Assembly: GCA_934218695.1 (NCBI GenBank)
Contig: CAKQDA010000022.1
Span: forward strand, 1-27,340
Length of the DNA stretch: 27,340 nucleotides
Source: an uncultured Succinivibrio sp.
Lineage (GTDB): Bacteria > Pseudomonadota > Gammaproteobacteria > Enterobacterales > Succinivibrionaceae
Direction of reading: 5' to 3'
Shown here: one piece after another, positions 15,783 to 24,013 of the stretch
Numbering within the stretch: the first letter of the stretch is position 1
Layout of the letters: the number at the start of each line of letters is the position of its first letter
Notes under the pieces: model-generated
Told to the model about the DNA's origin: nothing
Database searches by the model: none
The model's input: the letters and a program-made list of their open reading frames with translations, nothing else
Program-made: the position numbers and the translations under genes

Positions 15783-17126
15783 TTATTCTTTAATTCTAAT
15801 CAGCATGTTTGACAGAATAGCTACGATTCCGCCAGTTGTAATGCCTGAAGAGAACAGAGTAGAGATCTCCTGAGGAAACTTGCTTAATATCTCAGGCACA
15901 AGCTCAACTGACAGTCCAAAGGAGAAGCTCAATGCCATTACCAGAATAGCTTTTCGGTTCATCTTCTGAGTTGAGATAATTCTGATACCTGCAGCTGCTA
16001 CAGTTCCGAACATCAGTAGAGTAGCTCCACCTAAAACAGGATCTGGGATCAGAGCAAAGACTTTTCCTACTGCAGGGAACATTCCAAGAACAACAAGAAA
16101 CAGGGCAATGAAGTAGCCTACGTATCTTGAAGCAACACCTGTAAGCTGAATCATTCCGTTGTTCTGAGCAAAGATAGAATTTGGAAATGAGTTCAGACAT
16201 CCTGCGAGCATTGAGTTAAAACCATCAGCAAGAATTCCTCCTGATGATCGTTTCTGAAACTTTTCTCCTTCAATAGGCTGGCCTGAGATCAGTGAGTTTG
16301 CAGTAATGTCACCATAAGCTTCAATAGCGGTGATAAGATATACAACTCCAAGTCCGATAATTGCGGCAGGATCGAAAACAAGTCCGTACTTAAATGGAGA
16401 CGGAATGTTAAATCCACCATAGCTCTGTATCTGAGTAAAATCGACTCTGCCAAGGAAGTAGGCAGCAATGAATCCAATGATCAGACCCAGTACAATAGAA
16501 CTCATTCTCAGGTATCTGTTTGAACTTCTGTTAAAGATCAGGATGCTGATGATTACCAGAGCTGCTAGAGAAAGGTTTTCCATAGATCCGAAAGTTCCGT
16601 CACCTTTTGCTCCGAATCCGCCACCGCATGAAATTACACCTACTTTAATCAGGCTCAGACCGATAAGGGTAACCACGATGCCAGAAACTAGAGGTGTAAT
16701 GATCTTTCTTGTGTAGCGTAAGACCCTGCTGATGAACATTTCAACTACAGAACCTGAAATAACAGCTCCAAAAACAGCTGCAAGCCCACCGTTAAGACCT
16801 GCACCTATGATAGGAGAGATAAAAGAGAATGAGGTACCCTGAATGCAAAGCAGACCACAACCTATAGGTCCTACACGTCTGCACTGAATAAATGTGGATA
16901 TACCTGAAGCTAATAAAGACATTGAAATCAGATAACTTGTGGTTTCAAGATCTAATTTCAGAGCGCCTGCAATAATCAGTGGAGGGGTAATAATAGCCAC
17001 AAAGATTGCCAGAAGATGCTGAAATGCAGCAAAGAGAGCCTCTTTTAAAGGAGGTCTGTCCTCTAATTTGTAGATGAGTTCTGATTTTGTTTCTTCAGGA
17101 GAAGTCTCTTTTTTATCGTCAGACAT
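15783..17126 (-). CDS. xanP: Xanthine permease (NCS2/NAT family), XanP-like
   Basis: This inner-membrane proton-coupled purine importer matches E. coli XanP in detail: SELIYKLEDRPPL near the N-terminus, RRVGPIG.GLL.IQGTSF, RIITPLVSGIVV, GDITA, and FPNS.FAQNNG.IQLTGVASRYVG. It has many hydrophobic segments, in keeping with the 14-helix fold, and the NAT signature region QNNG. The chosen ATG (complement of 17124-17126) gives 447 residues and has GAG upstream. An in-frame ATG at 17147 adds seven residues but has no Shine-Dalgarno. The gene follows xpt by 44 bases, pairing xanthine uptake with its phosphoribosylation. The substrate is inferred from similarity and context. Confidence 0.9.
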   Translation of the reverse strand: MSDDKKETSPEETKSELIYKLEDRPPLKEALFAAFQHLLAIFVAIITPPLIIAGALKLDLETTSYLISMSLLASGISTFIQCRRVGPIGCGLLCIQGTSFSFISPIIGAGLNGGLAAVFGAVISGSVVEMFISRVLRYTRKIITPLVSGIVVTLIGLSLIKVGVISCGGGFGAKGDGTFGSMENLSLAALVIISILIFNRSSNRYLRMSSIVLGLIIGFIAAYFLGRVDFTQIQSYGGFNIPSPFKYGLVFDPAAIIGLGVVYLITAIEAYGDITANSLISGQPIEGEKFQKRSSGGILADGFNSMLAGCLNSFPNSIFAQNNGMIQLTGVASRYVGYFIALFLVVLGMFPAVGKVFALIPDPVLGGATLLMFGTVAAAGIRIISTQKMNRKAILVMALSFSFGLSVELVPEILSKFPQEISTLFSSGITTGGIVAILSNMLIRIKE

Positions 17127-17170
17127 TTTATAAGTCTCTTTAATCATAAATTGGTGAATAGAGAATTTTA

Positions 17171-17764
17171 TTATTCTTTAAAAGTTATCTTGCAGTTATC
17201 AAGGCTGTCAATAATAGCCAGAGATTCCACCTGATATCCGCTTTCTCTTAAAAAGTCGCCACCATGCTGGAATGACTTTTCAACTATAAAGCCCATACCT
17301 GACAATTCTGCTCCAGCCTGCTTAACAAGATCAATGATGCCTTTAGCGGCATTTCCGTTAGCTAGAAAATCATCAATGAACAGAACCTTATCACCTTTGC
17401 CTAAAAAATCCTTCGAGCAGCAGACAGTGTAGGCTTTGTTCTTGGTAAAAGAGAAAACTTCGGTTGTCAGCATGTTGTCCATGGTTGAAGGTTTCTTCTT
17501 TTTAGCAAAAACTACCGGTACGTTTAAAAGAAAACCAACCATGATCGCAGGGGCGATACCTGAAGCCTCAATGGTCAGGATCTTGTTGATATCCTTGTTT
17601 GCGAATCTGCGGACAAATTCAATAGACATTGACTGAAGCAGTGTAGGATCGATCTGATGATTGATAAAACTGTCAACCTTAAGAATACCGCCTTCAAGAC
17701 ATCTGCCGTCCTGTTTAATTCTCTCTACCAGTGGAGGAAAAGGTCTGTAGTGAGTAGCTGTCAT
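17171..17764 (-). CDS. xpt: Xanthine phosphoribosyltransferase (Bacillus type)
   Basis: Xpt converts xanthine and PRPP to XMP in purine salvage. The 197 residues match B. subtilis Xpt (194) rather than enterobacterial Gpt: [37 protein letters not shown], the PRPP loop [13 protein letters not shown] (127-139), and VEKSFQ.GGD.L.ESGY.VESLA. The N-terminus is about eight residues longer, supported by GAGG placed five to six bases before the ATG. It starts 20 bases after rimO, leaving no room for a purine riboswitch directly upstream. It is followed by xanP. Confidence 0.93.
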   Translation of the reverse strand: MTATHYRPFPPLVERIKQDGRCLEGGILKVDSFINHQIDPTLLQSMSIEFVRRFANKDINKILTIEASGIAPAIMVGFLLNVPVVFAKKKKPSTMDNMLTTEVFSFTKNKAYTVCCSKDFLGKGDKVLFIDDFLANGNAAKGIIDLVKQAGAELSGMGFIVEKSFQHGGDFLRESGYQVESLAIIDSLDNCKITFKE

Positions 17765-17784
17765 TTGTACCTCTTTAATTATTT

Positions 17785-19110
17785 TTAATTCTTAATAAAG
17801 GAAATAGCGCCGTCTGTCTTTGAAACAAGCTCTGCTTCCATATCGTGTTCATCATGAGAAACTATCCTGGCTTTTACAAGGTCGCCAACTTCAACTCCTT
17901 TTGTGCCTGGGATTGAAATAACTCCGTCAATGTCAGGTGATTCATATTTTGAGCGACCGACAGCAACACCGTCATCTGATACGTAATCAATCAAAACCTG
18001 ATACTCTCTGCCTACTCTGTTCTGAAGTTTCTCATAGGAGATTTTTGCCTGAGTCTCCATCAAAAGAGCTGCTCTTTGCTCTCTCAGCTCTTCATCAACA
18101 GGATTGAGATAATCATTTGCAGCAGCACCTTCTACGTCAGAGTAAGGGAAACAGCCAACACGGTCTAATTTTGCCTCTTTAATAAAGTCCAGAAGTTCAT
18201 TGAACTGTGATTCTGTTTCACCAGGGAAACCTGCAATAAAAGTTGATCTGATAGCAATGTCAGGGCATACGGAGCGCCAGTTTTCAATAAGGCGAAGAGT
18301 CTTGTCAATATTGCCAGGACGCTTCATAGCACGAAGAATTGCTGGATTTACGTGCTGGAACGGTACATCAAGGTAGGGTAGCACTAGTCCTTCAGCCATG
18401 AGATCGACTACTCTGTTAGCTTCATCTGAAGGATAAACATAGTGAACTCTTACCCAGCGTTTGAACTGTCCTATTTTACGCAGAAGAGAGCTTAAAGATG
18501 TCTTATTTTTAAGATCAACTCCGTAGTCAGAGCTGTCCTGAGCTATGACCAGCAACTCTTTAACACCTCTTCTGACCAGATCTTCAGACTCGTTGAGAAT
18601 AGAGTCAACCTTTCTTGAACGAAGTGGTCCTCGCAATGAAGGAATAATGCAGAAGGAACAGTGATGTCTGCATCCTTCAGCGATCTTGAGATAAGCATAA
18701 TGAGGTGGAGTGAGAAGAATACCTGAAGAACTTACATTCTGACGGTCACTTTCACTTGGTTTTCCTACCAGTGAAATAATTCCTCGAATAACAGTAGCTC
18801 TCATGCCAGGACCATAAACAGCTGCAACCTGAGGATATCTGTCCATTACTAGTTTTGCTCTAGCTCCAAGACATCCGGTCACAATAACCTTGCGTGCATA
18901 GTTCAGAGCTTCACCTATTGCCTGCATGGATTCTTCGACTGCAGGACCGATAAAACCACAGGTATTGACTACGACAACATCGCATTTACTGTATTCGTTT
19001 TCAATTTTGTAGCCCATTGCTACAAGCACTGAGGTTAATCTTTGAGAGTCAACAAGATTTTTGGCACAGCCTAGGGAAACTAGACCAATTTTAGGAGTGT
19101 TCTGCTGCAT
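17785..19110 (-). CDS. rimO: Ribosomal protein uS12 methylthiotransferase RimO
   Basis: RimO is a radical-SAM enzyme that adds a methylthio group to an aspartate of ribosomal protein uS12. The 441 residues match E. coli RimO (441). The N-terminal UPF0004 domain supplies cluster ligands C15, C51 and C80. The radical-SAM cluster is C147, C151 and C154 in [13 protein letters not shown], followed by [13 protein letters not shown] domain ends the protein. The P.LD.P.QH and FIAGFPGET motifs are present. It starts downstream of the ppaC terminator, so it probably has its own promoter, and appears to head the rimO-xpt-xanP operon. Confidence 0.96.
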   Translation of the reverse strand: MQQNTPKIGLVSLGCAKNLVDSQRLTSVLVAMGYKIENEYSKCDVVVVNTCGFIGPAVEESMQAIGEALNYARKVIVTGCLGARAKLVMDRYPQVAAVYGPGMRATVIRGIISLVGKPSESDRQNVSSSGILLTPPHYAYLKIAEGCRHHCSFCIIPSLRGPLRSRKVDSILNESEDLVRRGVKELLVIAQDSSDYGVDLKNKTSLSSLLRKIGQFKRWVRVHYVYPSDEANRVVDLMAEGLVLPYLDVPFQHVNPAILRAMKRPGNIDKTLRLIENWRSVCPDIAIRSTFIAGFPGETESQFNELLDFIKEAKLDRVGCFPYSDVEGAAANDYLNPVDEELREQRAALLMETQAKISYEKLQNRVGREYQVLIDYVSDDGVAVGRSKYESPDIDGVISIPGTKGVEVGDLVKARIVSHDEHDMEAELVSKTDGAISFIKN

Positions 19111-19143
19111 TAAATTCTCTTATAGGTTTAATTCTCGATAGCC

Positions 19144-19171
19144 AAAAGCCAGGTATGAACCTGGCTTTTTT
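19144..19171 (-). terminator. Bidirectional-type terminator after ppaC
   Basis: A perfect stem AAAAGCCAGGT (19144-19154) / ACCTGGCTTTT (19159-19169) has a four-base loop. On the minus strand the stem ends in TTTT just after ppaC (17 bases past its stop). It separates ppaC from rimO. Confidence 0.85.
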
Positions 19172-19187
19172 CAGTGTATAAAAGTGA

Positions 19188-20105
19188 TTAGGCTTTAAAT
19201 GCACCCTGCAGAGGAGGTACAACCTGCTTCTTACGGCTCATTACACCAGGCATCCACATAACATCAGCCTTCTTTGTGCCTAAAGCTTCAATAACCTTAT
19301 TCTCGTCATCTGAAGAAACCAGTAACTCAGATCCTTCCTTCATGATGTCGGTCAGAACCAGAATTGCACTGTGACGGCCTTCAGCCTTAACAGCATTCAG
19401 TTCGTCCTGAAGAGCTTTCTTTAACTGTGGGGTTACCATTGAAAGTGAGATTAACTCTAGCTGTCCGATACCTATCTTCTTGCCACCCATATCAAAGTCC
19501 TTGAAGTCACGGAAGATCAGGTCACGTGGAGATGCATCAAGATTTGATTTAGCCTTGAACATATCCATACCTAAAGACTCGGAGTCGGCAACTGAAGCAA
19601 TCTTTGCTAAATCAGCGGCAGCCTTCTTATCGAACTCAGTGCAGGTAGGGCTCTTGAATAAAACAGTGTCTGAAAGAATAGCGCACAGCATTGCACCTGC
19701 AAGATCAGCAGGAATTGTTACATTGTAGTAGTCTGCAACCATCTTAACGACAGTGTTGGCACATCCGTAAGGCTGGATCCAGCACTCCAAAGGAGTATCT
19801 GAGGTTACATCACCCAATTTGTGGTGATCAACGATACCTAAAAGTTTTGCCTTTGAGAAATCTTCTGGGGCCTGTGCAAGATCAGAGTAGTCAACAAGGT
19901 AAACTTCCTTATCGGCTACTGATGAAACAACCTGTGGAGCCTTTAAATTGAACTTCTTTAAAACGAATTCTGTCTCAGGAGCTGGTTCTCCCTGAGCAGC
20001 TGCTACGGCATCAATACCGCGAGCCTTTAAAACGTGTGCATATGAAAGAGCTGCAACAATTGAGTCTGTATCAGGATTCTTGTGTCCCAGAACTAAAACG
20101 CTCAT
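19188..20105 (-). CDS. ppaC: Manganese-dependent inorganic pyrophosphatase (family II)
   Basis: This DHH-family enzyme hydrolyses pyrophosphate to phosphate in the cytoplasm. The start at 20105 gives 305 residues beginning MSVLVLGHKNPDTDSI; it has GAGG nine bases upstream, whereas the longer reading to 20147 adds a non-homologous extension. Metal ligands are H8, D12 and D14 in GHKNPDTDS, D72 in VDYSD, and D93-H94-H95 in VDHH. The C-terminal DHHA2 domain ends with SRKKQVVPPL, the substrate-binding signature. Family II enzymes occur in Bacilli and some gammaproteobacteria, while E. coli uses the unrelated family I. No CBS insert is present. Confidence 0.95.
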   Translation of the reverse strand: MSVLVLGHKNPDTDSIVAALSYAHVLKARGIDAVAAAQGEPAPETEFVLKKFNLKAPQVVSSVADKEVYLVDYSDLAQAPEDFSKAKLLGIVDHHKLGDVTSDTPLECWIQPYGCANTVVKMVADYYNVTIPADLAGAMLCAILSDTVLFKSPTCTEFDKKAAADLAKIASVADSESLGMDMFKAKSNLDASPRDLIFRDFKDFDMGGKKIGIGQLELISLSMVTPQLKKALQDELNAVKAEGRHSAILVLTDIMKEGSELLVSSDDENKVIEALGTKKADVMWMPGVMSRKKQVVPPLQGAFKA

Positions 20106-20226
20106 CTGTAATTCCTCAAAATATTTGGTACAAAAATTTAATCTCAATATTTTACTATTAAAGCGTCATCTAGTCATCAAAATTTCTCAAAAGTAGTCAG
20201 TTTTATGTAATTTGTGACTGTTATTT

Positions 20227-20256
20227 TTGAGGTTAATACCTTTTTTTATTTATAAT
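20227..20256 (+). promoter_or_regulatory. Predicted promoter of the secreted Sel1 cluster
   Basis: TTGAGG (20227-20232), an 18-base spacer and a perfect TATAAT (20251-20256) predict a transcript starting near 20263, about 63 bases before the first Sel1 gene. Confidence 0.55.
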
Positions 20257-20325
20257 GCGTATTCAGATTTATAAAGAGCATTAAATTAACGGCTTTTAAA
20301 TTGACAAACAAATTTGGATTTTCTG

Positions 20326-20949
20326 ATGATTAAAAAAATTGCTTTACCAATTACTGCCTTTGTAGCCTTGTTTTCAGTCTGTTCACAGGTACAGGCAAAT
20401 GACAGTGATGTAGCATCACTACAGAAAAGCTGCAATGAAGGTGATCTTGAAAACTGCTATGTTGTAGGTACACTCTACATGGATGGAGACAGCGTTACAA
20501 AAGATGTTTTTTCAGGAGTAAAGCTTGTTGAAAAAGCCTGTGAAGGCGGTGTGGTTGATGCCTGTTCTTTACTTGGTGAGGTTTACCTTACAGGAAAGGG
20601 GGTCAAGGCAAATTCCAATCAGGCAAGCTACTATGTAACCAAAGCCTGTGAGGGCGGAGATATGTATGCCTGTGCGGTTTTAGGTTCAATGCACGCTAAA
20701 GGTCTTGGAGTAAGACGTGATTTAGATAATGCTGCATCCTATTTTAAGAAGTCCTGTGATGGTAATGAGGGCTTTGGCTGTCTGTTGCTGGGAAAACTTT
20801 ATGAAGATGGATTTGGCGTTAATAAAAACTATGCAGTTGCAAAATCTCTTTTAGATAAATCATGTTCTCTTGGCAATGAAGAAGGCTGTAAAAATTCAAA
20901 AAAACTTGAAGAAAAGCTCAATCATGAAAAAGAAGAAATTAAAAACTAG
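20326..20949 (+). CDS. Secreted Hcp-like Sel1-repeat protein A
   Basis: This 207-residue periplasmic or secreted protein starts at the ATG at 20326; the TTG four codons earlier has no better ribosome-binding site. The signal peptide ends at VQA before NDSD. Five Sel1-type repeats follow, each built around a cysteine pair about eight residues apart (CNEGDLENC, CEGGVVDAC, CEGGDMYAC, CDGNEGFGC, CSLGNEEGC) and a G.LY..G.GV turn. This disulfide-laced solenoid is the plan of the Helicobacter Hcp proteins. The C-terminus is a charged helix. Sel1 solenoids normally mediate protein-protein contact; the partner is unknown. The next gene, a relative, begins nine bases after the stop. Confidence 0.85.
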   Translation: MIKKIALPITAFVALFSVCSQVQANDSDVASLQKSCNEGDLENCYVVGTLYMDGDSVTKDVFSGVKLVEKACEGGVVDACSLLGEVYLTGKGVKANSNQASYYVTKACEGGDMYACAVLGSMHAKGLGVRRDLDNAASYFKKSCDGNEGFGCLLLGKLYEDGFGVNKNYAVAKSLLDKSCSLGNEEGCKNSKKLEEKLNHEKEEIKN

Positions 20950-20958
20950 GTATTATAT

Positions 20959-21519
20959 ATGGACAGAATCATAAGAAAAAAATCATTAAAATCAGGTTTT
21001 GTAGCCTTACTTTCACTACTGCTGCTCTTGAGTATTCAGCCCGCATATTCAGATGAGGCTGTATCAGAAAAGAAAACTGAAAAATTGTCATCACTCAATG
21101 ATGCCATCAAGTCTCACATAGTAAAATGTCTGGCCAATGATGCTAAGGAATGCTCAAAAACAGCAGTGCTGTTTCAGAACGGTATTGGTGTAACACAAAG
21201 CAATTCTCAGGCACTATCATATTATGATAAAGCCTGTTCTTTAGAATCAGGAACTGACTGTATGCGACTTGCAGATCGCTATGTGGTTGGTGATGGAGTG
21301 GACAAAGACTCAAAGACCGCTTTTTCATACTATAAAAAAGCCTGCAAAGCCAATATCTCTGATGCCTGCAGAAACATGGGCTTTATGTTTGAGTTAGGTG
21401 ATGGAACTGCACAGAATCTGGAAAAAGCAGCGGTTATGTTCCAGTATGCCTGTGATCTCAAGAATGAGGATGGCTGCAAACAGCTTGAAAGATTAGTGTC
21501 AAAAGTTAAGAAAAAGTGA
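20959..21519 (+). CDS. Secreted Hcp-like Sel1-repeat protein B
   Basis: This 186-residue protein has a basic N-terminus, a hydrophobic core (LSLLLLLSI) and a likely cleavage after PAYS. The mature part has four Sel1-type repeats with cysteine pairs (CLANDAKEC, CSLESGTDC, CKANISDAC, CDLKNEDGC) and YY.KAC helices. It is clearly paralogous to the preceding gene and likely arose by tandem duplication. AGGT sits just before the ATG. It is probably cotranscribed with protein A. No intrinsic terminator follows. Confidence 0.83.
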   Translation: MDRIIRKKSLKSGFVALLSLLLLLSIQPAYSDEAVSEKKTEKLSSLNDAIKSHIVKCLANDAKECSKTAVLFQNGIGVTQSNSQALSYYDKACSLESGTDCMRLADRYVVGDGVDKDSKTAFSYYKKACKANISDACRNMGFMFELGDGTAQNLEKAAVMFQYACDLKNEDGCKQLERLVSKVKKK

Positions 21520-21639
21520 TTTTTGGTACTTTAATGAGTAGAATAGTTGATTGGATAAAGAATAACCTGAGTTTAAATTTCAGTTTTTTACCCCTTTATT
21601 TTTTTCAGCCTTAATCAGGTCAGTTGGTGTGTAGGTAAT

Positions 21640-22356
21640 ATGTTGTTTAAAGTTATCAAATCAGCAGTGTTGTTGGCATCGTTGTTTTCTGCGGTGTCTC
21701 CTGCAATTACTCTGCCAGCACCTCCTCCTGAATTACCTGACACTCTTACCAAATTCAGAACATTAGAACAGTTGAATGAGGAAAAGACTCAGGATAACGG
21801 GGCCTATGTTCCTTTTACAGAGAATGTTGAGATTGAATCAGCCCCGTTTGTTCCTGGGGATGATTCTGCCGGTATTGTAAGAATTTCTTCAATATACACT
21901 CCTGAGGCGACAGTAGGTGTTCCTGACTACGGCGCTGCCATTGTAAGATTTTATGATCTTGAGGGGATCCCTTGGAATATATCGTCTGTAAGATGCGAAA
22001 ATCAGGGATTTTCAGCTGAGATTACAGCCTCCCCATCTGAGCTTTTAATCAGACAGGGGTTAGGGGCTGTTTCAACAAAAATGGCGCTGTCTTTAGAAAA
22101 TTACGATTCTCCTCTTGTATTCACACTGTCACCTGTAAAACTCAAACGCAGTGGTACGGATATCAATACAGTGATCTATGCTGTCAGAATTAAAAGCTAC
22201 ACCAATGCACAGGGATACGTTTTCCCTAAAGTGCATGATGTCCCAAAGCCTAATCCTCAGGCTCAGGTGGTAAAATTTGACGGTATAAATTTGAGTGAAG
22301 TTGAAAATCATCTTGTGGAAGCTGTAAGAGCAATTAAACAAGAGGAAACAAAGTAG
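21640..22356 (+). CDS. Exported DotH/IcmK-like protein (type IVB secretion core domain)
   Basis: This 238-residue protein has a signal peptide (about 1-22) and a Pro-rich N-terminus. Residues 94-165 resemble the DotH/IcmK/TraN outer-membrane core domain of type IVB secretion and IncI conjugation systems: a Y-x-A-x-IVRFYDLEGIPW stretch (the family's F.D..G.PWP), then L.I........L.L....SPLVFTLSP. Typical DotH/TraN proteins are about 330-360 residues; here the C-terminal portion after the domain is shortened, ending in a charged helix. No other Dot/Icm or Tra genes are in the window except a VirB1-like transglycosylase next door. The assignment rests on motif recognition. It may be a remnant or a domesticated envelope protein. 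TAGGTAAT precedes the ATG. Confidence 0.6.
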   Translation: MLFKVIKSAVLLASLFSAVSPAITLPAPPPELPDTLTKFRTLEQLNEEKTQDNGAYVPFTENVEIESAPFVPGDDSAGIVRISSIYTPEATVGVPDYGAAIVRFYDLEGIPWNISSVRCENQGFSAEITASPSELLIRQGLGAVSTKMALSLENYDSPLVFTLSPVKLKRSGTDINTVIYAVRIKSYTNAQGYVFPKVHDVPKPNPQAQVVKFDGINLSEVENHLVEAVRAIKQEETK

Positions 22357-22383
22357 AATATTCAGTACTTTTTGTAAGTACAA

Positions 22384-22947
22384 ATGCAGATTACGAAAAT
22401 GTTTAAGTCTTTTATTATCTCTTTACTGCTGTTTTTGCCACTGTCTGTCAGCGCAACTCAGATGCAGTGTCATGGTCAGGCAAAACACTGGAGAGATATA
22501 GCCTACAGTACAGGTCCTATGAGTAAATACAAGGATTTGAGAAAGTGCATAGCCTGGACAGCTTATCAGTTTAATCTTCCAGAAGAACTGATGTACGCAA
22601 TGCTTGATGTTGAGCGAGGTCCTGTTAATGGTACCTGTAAAACCAATAAGAATGGAACTCAGGATTGCGGTCCTGCTCAGATCAATGATGTACGCCTAAA
22701 GGAATTAAGAAAGTTCGAACTTACTAAAAGCGATATAAAAAGTAAACCCTGCCATAATATGTGGGCTATGGGATACCTTTTAAGAAGAGAAATTGAAAAA
22801 GCCAATGGTAAAATCTGGCGTGGAGTTGGAAACTACCATTACCACTATTCTGTAAATCCGGAAATTCATAACCGTTATATCCGAAAGGTAAAATCATCCT
22901 GGCGCAAGCTCAATCGAAAAATTGAAAATTATTGTGCTCAACGCTAA
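22384..22947 (+). CDS. SLT-type lytic transglycosylase, VirB1-like
   Basis: This 187-residue exported protein has a signal peptide ending near VSA (residues 22-24). The lysozyme-like SLT fold follows: residues 70-78 LMYAMLDVERG carries the likely catalytic E77, then GPVNGTCKTNKNGTQDCGPAQIND (79-102) matches the NsNGT.D.GP.QIN block. The downstream GNYHYHYSV..EIHNRYI is the second part of the active site. Cysteines (including C29, C55, C85 and C95) suggest disulfides. Such small transglycosylases cut peptidoglycan locally so that a secretion or conjugation apparatus can pass. It begins 27 bases after the DotH-like gene, so the pair is likely cotranscribed. The start could also be the ATG at 22399. 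Confidence 0.78.
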   Translation: MQITKMFKSFIISLLLFLPLSVSATQMQCHGQAKHWRDIAYSTGPMSKYKDLRKCIAWTAYQFNLPEELMYAMLDVERGPVNGTCKTNKNGTQDCGPAQINDVRLKELRKFELTKSDIKSKPCHNMWAMGYLLRREIEKANGKIWRGVGNYHYHYSVNPEIHNRYIRKVKSSWRKLNRKIENYCAQR

Positions 22948-23020
22948 TCGGAACTGATTGACAGTTTGACTTAACCGGTAAAGACAAAAATGTGTAAAGA
23001 TTTTGATACTGGAGCTGATC

Positions 23021-24001
23021 ATGGGAAATTTACGCAATATTCTTGTTGTTATTGAAAGAAAACAGCTTCGTCAGCCTGCGCTAGAAAGAGGCATTGCCCT
23101 GTATAATTATGCAATGGCTCATAACAAAAAAGAGAACAGACATGATGAAGTAAAGATCATTGCTGTTCTGCCTGTGTCTCAGGAACCATGGAATCTGACC
23201 AGTTTTTTAGCTGTGGACAGACAGAAGTTAGAGGATGACTACAGAAAAAAGCAGGAACGCTGGCTTCAGGCCTATTTAGCTGTAAATGCTATGGGGATCA
23301 GAATTGAGACTAGAGTTATTTTTTCCAGGGAAGTCGGTAAAGATCTGGTTGATATTGCCAAAGAAAACTGTTGCGATATCCTGATTAAGACTGCTGAAAT
23401 CCACGGTATTCTGGATTCTGTTATTTCAACTCCGCTGGACTGGCAGATGCTGCGTCATTCTGCAGTACCTGTATGCATTGCCAAGGATCATCTGTGGACA
23501 CCGTCAGGCACAATTGCAGTTGCAGTTGATTTGTCCGATCCTGATGATGAAATGTTAAGACTTACCAATCTGCGTTTATTAAGAGAAGCTCAGAGACTTT
23601 CTCTTTTTACAGGCTGCAAGATCTCACTGATAAATGCAATTACTCCTATTATTCCTCCTGTAGCCGTTGATCTTCCAGGCTATACACCTGACAGCGTGTA
23701 TGATAATGCCTTAAAGGATGGTTGCAAGAGAGCTCTTTCTTTTGCTGCCCGTCATAAAATCCCATCAGGAGACTGCCACATAGGAGAGGGGAATCTTGAT
23801 GATGTGATTTATGATGAGTGTAAGAAACTCAACCCGACAGCCTTATTTATCGGAACCTCTGCACGTAAAGGTATTGCTTCAGCTTTAATTGGTAATATCT
23901 GTGAAAGAGTATCTGATAATCTAAGTTGTGATGTCGTTGTAATCACCCCTAAAGCTGTAATCAGAAATGTACCTACAGCTAATCCTTCAAAAAGCTATTA
24001 A
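23021..24001 (+). CDS. uspE: Universal stress protein UspE
   Basis: UspE is a cytoplasmic tandem universal stress protein. The start at 23021 gives 326 residues and has GGAG six bases upstream; the frame extends to a TTG at 23003, which is less likely. Two Usp domains are present: residues about 1-155 (N-terminal MGNLRNILVVIERKQ..QPAL, as in E. coli UspE) and about 165-310. The second ends with GTSARKGIASALIGNICE, a variant of the nucleotide-binding G-x2-G-x9-G(S/T) loop, then CDVVVITP. The first domain lacks that loop, as in E. coli. Its position before ttcA is conserved in gammaproteobacteria (fnr-uspE-ttcA neighbourhood). Confidence 0.92.
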   Translation: MGNLRNILVVIERKQLRQPALERGIALYNYAMAHNKKENRHDEVKIIAVLPVSQEPWNLTSFLAVDRQKLEDDYRKKQERWLQAYLAVNAMGIRIETRVIFSREVGKDLVDIAKENCCDILIKTAEIHGILDSVISTPLDWQMLRHSAVPVCIAKDHLWTPSGTIAVAVDLSDPDDEMLRLTNLRLLREAQRLSLFTGCKISLINAITPIIPPVAVDLPGYTPDSVYDNALKDGCKRALSFAARHKIPSGDCHIGEGNLDDVIYDECKKLNPTALFIGTSARKGIASALIGNICERVSDNLSCDVVVITPKAVIRNVPTANPSKSY

Positions 24002-24013
24002 GAAATAATAACT

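Noticed and set aside
17765..17784. Purine riboswitch before xpt
   Set aside because: The gap to rimO is only 20 bases, too short for an aptamer.
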